DNA from: Planctomycetota bacterium
GTDB taxonomy: Bacteria > Planctomycetota > Phycisphaerae > UBA1845 > Fen-1342
Reading direction: 5' to 3'
Assembly: GCA_030616465.1 (NCBI GenBank)
Contig: JAUWXH010000108.1
Coordinates: 1 to 6,876, forward strand
Length of the DNA stretch: 6,876 nucleotides
Shown here piece after piece: positions 5,358 to 6,876 of this stretch; position 1 is the first letter of the stretch, and every line of letters begins with the position of its first letter. Under the pieces are notes generated by a model. The model saw only the letters and a program-made list of their open reading frames with translations. It did no database searches and was not told the DNA's origin. The position numbers were made by a program, and so were the translations under genes.

Positions 5358-6488
5358 CTATGTGACGCCCTGCTCGCATTCCCTCAGCACCTCGTACTGC
5401 TCATTCGTGAGCAGGATCTGTTTGGCTTCTGCGATCTGCAACAACATGCGAGCATAGTAGCAGATCGACGCTATGAGCACGGCGGGGGGTTTCACCAGCT
5501 GCTGCTCCCGCGACTGAAACGGATCCCCATGCGCCCAGCCGCTGCACAACTTGTACCAGAAGTTGTACTCCGGAAGCCGGCCGACCGTCTTGTCCAAGTC
5601 GCGCACGGTCATGCAGTACCATGACGGCCACGTCTGCGACTTGCCCCGAGCGAAACGGGCTCGAACACGGTCATAGTTTCTCTTCAAGCGGGGCTCGCCG
5701 GAAAGCCGGTCCGGTGAGTAAGCGATTGTGCGCGCAATGGTCCCGACCGGCGCCTTCACGAGGGCTTGAACTTGCTTGTACCTGGTGACGTGCTCGAAAT
5801 CGAGGTAGTCCTGAGCCCGCTCTTCCGGGTCCTTCAGTAAGAACTCAAGCTGCATCGAGAGTTCCAGGAGTGAGCGGATCAGCGGTGGGCATTCGAACCC
5901 GCGATGTAGCTTCAACAGACCGGCGATCGCGGCCATGACCTGCGCACCGCGGCGTACGAGTATGCCGGCGGCTTCGTCCGCGCGTCCCGCTAACGGATGG
6001 CTCGACCACCGCTTGCGGTCAAGGATGTAGCGGTCCGTTTCCAGGAGAAATCGCCAGATGCGACGGTCATTCTCGTCCAGCCACGGGCCGGTGACCCGGG
6101 TCTGCTCCAGGCTCGCATCGAAATCGACTTGGAGTACGTCAAAGACTCCACATCGTCCCAAGAGATTCGGTACGTCCTCCGTGTCCGCGATGGCATAGGG
6201 GACCGTAAGCTGCATGCCGCCGTCGAAGCGACTCGGCAACTCGTGTACGTGGGCGCGTGTCTTGCCCCCTCCAATTGTGGCAAGCTCAACCTCGCGTCCC
6301 GATTCCAGCTTGATCTCTAACAGGTCCGCGACCGAACGGCGCAAGAGGGAAACGACAGCGCCCGAGTCGACTTGGAGCGCGAAGGCCTGAAACCGGCCGT
6401 TTGATCGTTGAATCCCAACCTCGGCGTACGGAACCCAGACGACGCCGAAATGCTTTGTCGCGCGACGTCGCCAACTATACTCCGCCAT
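5358..6488 (-). CDS. Retropepsin-like aspartic protease fused to a DUF5677-like helical domain
   Basis: A 376-residue protein with two apparent parts. Residues about 10-125 look like a single retropepsin-like (clan AA) protease lobe, which would dimerise to make an active site. Visible are the catalytic-type motif VDSGA (Asp41), a flap-like TIGGGK (71-76), and LLGRCGVFDVLQVDFD (109-124), the usual LLG-x-x-x-[FL] ending of bacterial members. Residues about 165-376 are predicted helical and resemble DUF5677: IRSLLELSMQLEFLLKDPEERAQ (starting at 204), then NFWYKLCSGWAHGD with HG at 320-321. No signal peptide or clear membrane segment is seen, so it is probably cytoplasmic. The ATG at 6488 is preferred; it overlaps the preceding stop by 14 bases, suggesting coupled translation. 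A TTG at 6521 would add 11 residues. Substrate and role are unknown. The protease call is firmer than the DUF5677 call. Confidence 0.8.
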   Translation of the reverse strand: MAEYSWRRRATKHFGVVWVPYAEVGIQRSNGRFQAFALQVDSGAVVSLLRRSVADLLEIKLESGREVELATIGGGKTRAHVHELPSRFDGGMQLTVPYAIADTEDVPNLLGRCGVFDVLQVDFDASLEQTRVTGPWLDENDRRIWRFLLETDRYILDRKRWSSHPLAGRADEAAGILVRRGAQVMAAIAGLLKLHRGFECPPLIRSLLELSMQLEFLLKDPEERAQDYLDFEHVTRYKQVQALVKAPVGTIARTIAYSPDRLSGEPRLKRNYDRVRARFARGKSQTWPSWYCMTVRDLDKTVGRLPEYNFWYKLCSGWAHGDPFQSREQQLVKPPAVLIASICYYARMLLQIAEAKQILLTNEQYEVLRECEQGVT

Positions 6489-6690
6489 AGACGACGTCCG
6501 CCTCTGGGTCCACGGCCTCAAGAATGAAGTCGCCGTCCGGCGTTTCCGCGCGAGCCTTTTCCGCCGCTTCGGTGGCCGTGTCGCCGACCCCGATTACCTG
6601 GCCATCGTGGACGGCGATCCACTTGCCAGCATACTTCTCCACGATTTCGGCGCCGTGCTCAATTAGCCACGCGAAGTCTGCGGATGCCAT
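6475..6690 (-). CDS. DUF5678-type small protein
   Basis: A 71-residue acidic protein starting MASADFAWLIEHGAEI. The core EKYAGKWIAVHDGQVIGVG (18-36) followed by a helix TATEAAEKARAE (38-49) and a final strand near DGDFILEAV (52-60) matches the DUF5678 pattern of 'eyaGkwVavvdgkVvavG' plus 'aleka...' plus a beta strand. That family is small, cytoplasmic and of unknown function. The start at 6690 is set by GGAGGTG (6695-6701) four bases upstream. Frames reaching further upstream give low-complexity, unlikely N-termini. Its last 14 bases overlap the start of the retropepsin-DUF5677 gene, so the two are almost surely made together. It may be a partner, regulator or substrate of that protein; this is inference. 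Confidence 0.8.
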   Translation of the reverse strand: MASADFAWLIEHGAEIVEKYAGKWIAVHDGQVIGVGDTATEAAEKARAETPDGDFILEAVDPEADVVYGGV

Positions 6691-6717
6691 CGGACACCTC
6701 CACTCCACATTGTACCA
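6691..6717 (-). promoter_or_regulatory. Candidate extended -10 promoter and ribosome binding site of the DUF5678-protease operon
   Basis: On the minus strand TGGTACAAT (6709-6717) fits an extended -10 element (TGn followed by TACAAT, five of six matches to TATAAT). The hexamer 17 bases further upstream is GGATGT, a poor -35, which an extended -10 can tolerate. Transcription would begin near 6702, leaving a leader of only about 12 bases that still contains the GGAGGTG ribosome binding site (6695-6701). Confidence 0.4.
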
Positions 6718-6783
6718 CAGCCGGCCGGGGCACATCCACCCTGCGGCCGCGCATAGTCGTTTTCGGCGGCGACAAACAGGAGC

Positions 6784-6809
6784 GGCAGGTCTCGAAGACT
6801 CGACCTGCC
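6784..6809. terminator. 8-bp inverted repeat upstream of the DUF5678-protease operon
   Basis: GGCAGGTC (6784-6791) and GACCTGCC (6802-6809) are perfect inverted repeats with a 10-base spacer. Read on the minus strand, the hairpin is followed by GCTCCTGTTTGTC, slightly T-rich, so it could end a gene entering from the right edge. It could equally be an operator for the operon, whose start codon lies 94 bases away. Confidence 0.4.
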
Positions 6810-6832
6810 ATACGTGTGGTGGCGGCCAAGCC

Positions 6833-6844
6833 ACTTTGCAAAGT
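6833..6844. promoter_or_regulatory. 12-bp perfect palindrome, possible operator
   Basis: ACTTTGCAAAGT is its own reverse complement and stands out as AT-rich in GC-rich surroundings. It lies about 143 bases upstream of the DUF5678 start. A dimeric DNA-binding protein site is possible; no known consensus is claimed. Confidence 0.3.
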
Positions 6845-6876
6845 CTATCACCCGCGGCTAAATTCGGCCTGCTTAG

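Noticed and set aside
5885..5905. GGTTCGAAT-like T-arm word of a tRNA on the minus strand
   Set aside because: It lies inside the protease-DUF5677 coding sequence (codes for RGFEC), and the flanks do not form a T-stem or an acceptor stem.
6489..6521. TTG start at 6521 for the protease gene
   Set aside because: It would add 11 residues overlapping deeper into the DUF5678 gene. The ATG at 6488 gives the usual short overlap of coupled genes.
6691..6851. N-terminal extensions of the DUF5678 protein, or a separate small minus-strand gene, in 6663-6851
   Set aside because: The extension is Pro/Arg/Cys-rich and unlike the family. The GGAGGTG site fixes the start at 6690, and an extended -10 lies within the stretch. 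The alternative frame has no homology I recognise.
1..6876. CRISPR array, insertion sequence, integrase or phage genes
   Set aside because: No regularly spaced repeats, transposase or integrase motifs, or attachment-site-like duplications were seen. The only mobile-like item is the short dispersed repeat near 3.71 kb.

Overview
The window looks like GC-rich chromosomal DNA from a planctomycete-like bacterium, perhaps of the Phycisphaerae. Two things point there. The first 51 bases encode the C-terminal tail HADLGILLAHWGDTCE of an upstream protein, a 'DLxxLLxxWG' ending typical of dockerin/EF-hand-like secreted proteins that are abundant in that group. A large secreted protein of planctomycete flavour follows. 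The placement is an inference from protein style, not from a marker gene.

Layout, left to right. Bases 1-51 are the end of a plus-strand gene. Bases 52-483 are a hairpin-rich, apparently non-coding stretch with one doubtful 51-codon small ORF. Bases 484-3138 (+) encode an 884-residue exported protein with an internal duplication and a C-terminal galactose-binding-like domain. Bases 3219-3656 (+) encode a yeast Fcy1-type cytosine deaminase, the most securely identified short gene here. Bases 3657-3763 are a convergent intergenic region with a perfect 10-bp hairpin and a copy of a 'CTTCGACTGCGCTCAGG' interspersed repeat. Bases 3764-5278 (-) encode CoA-acylating methylmalonate-semialdehyde dehydrogenase (mmsA/iolA type). 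Bases 5358-6488 (-) encode a two-domain protein: a retropepsin-like aspartic protease followed by a DUF5677-like helical domain. Bases 6475-6690 (-) encode a 71-residue DUF5678-type protein whose end overlaps the protease gene by 14 bases. Bases 6691-6876 are its upstream region, with a candidate extended -10 promoter, an 8-bp inverted repeat and a 12-bp perfect palindrome.

The plus-strand and minus-strand blocks converge at about 3.7 kb. The deaminase (pyrimidine salvage) and the dehydrogenase (valine/inositol/beta-alanine catabolism) are ordinary metabolic genes with no pathway partners in the window. The least-understood unit is the overlapping DUF5678 / protease-DUF5677 pair. It is compact, translationally coupled and has its own likely promoter. 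Its function is unknown; it is the best candidate here for an undescribed system, though nothing in the sequence proves that it is one.
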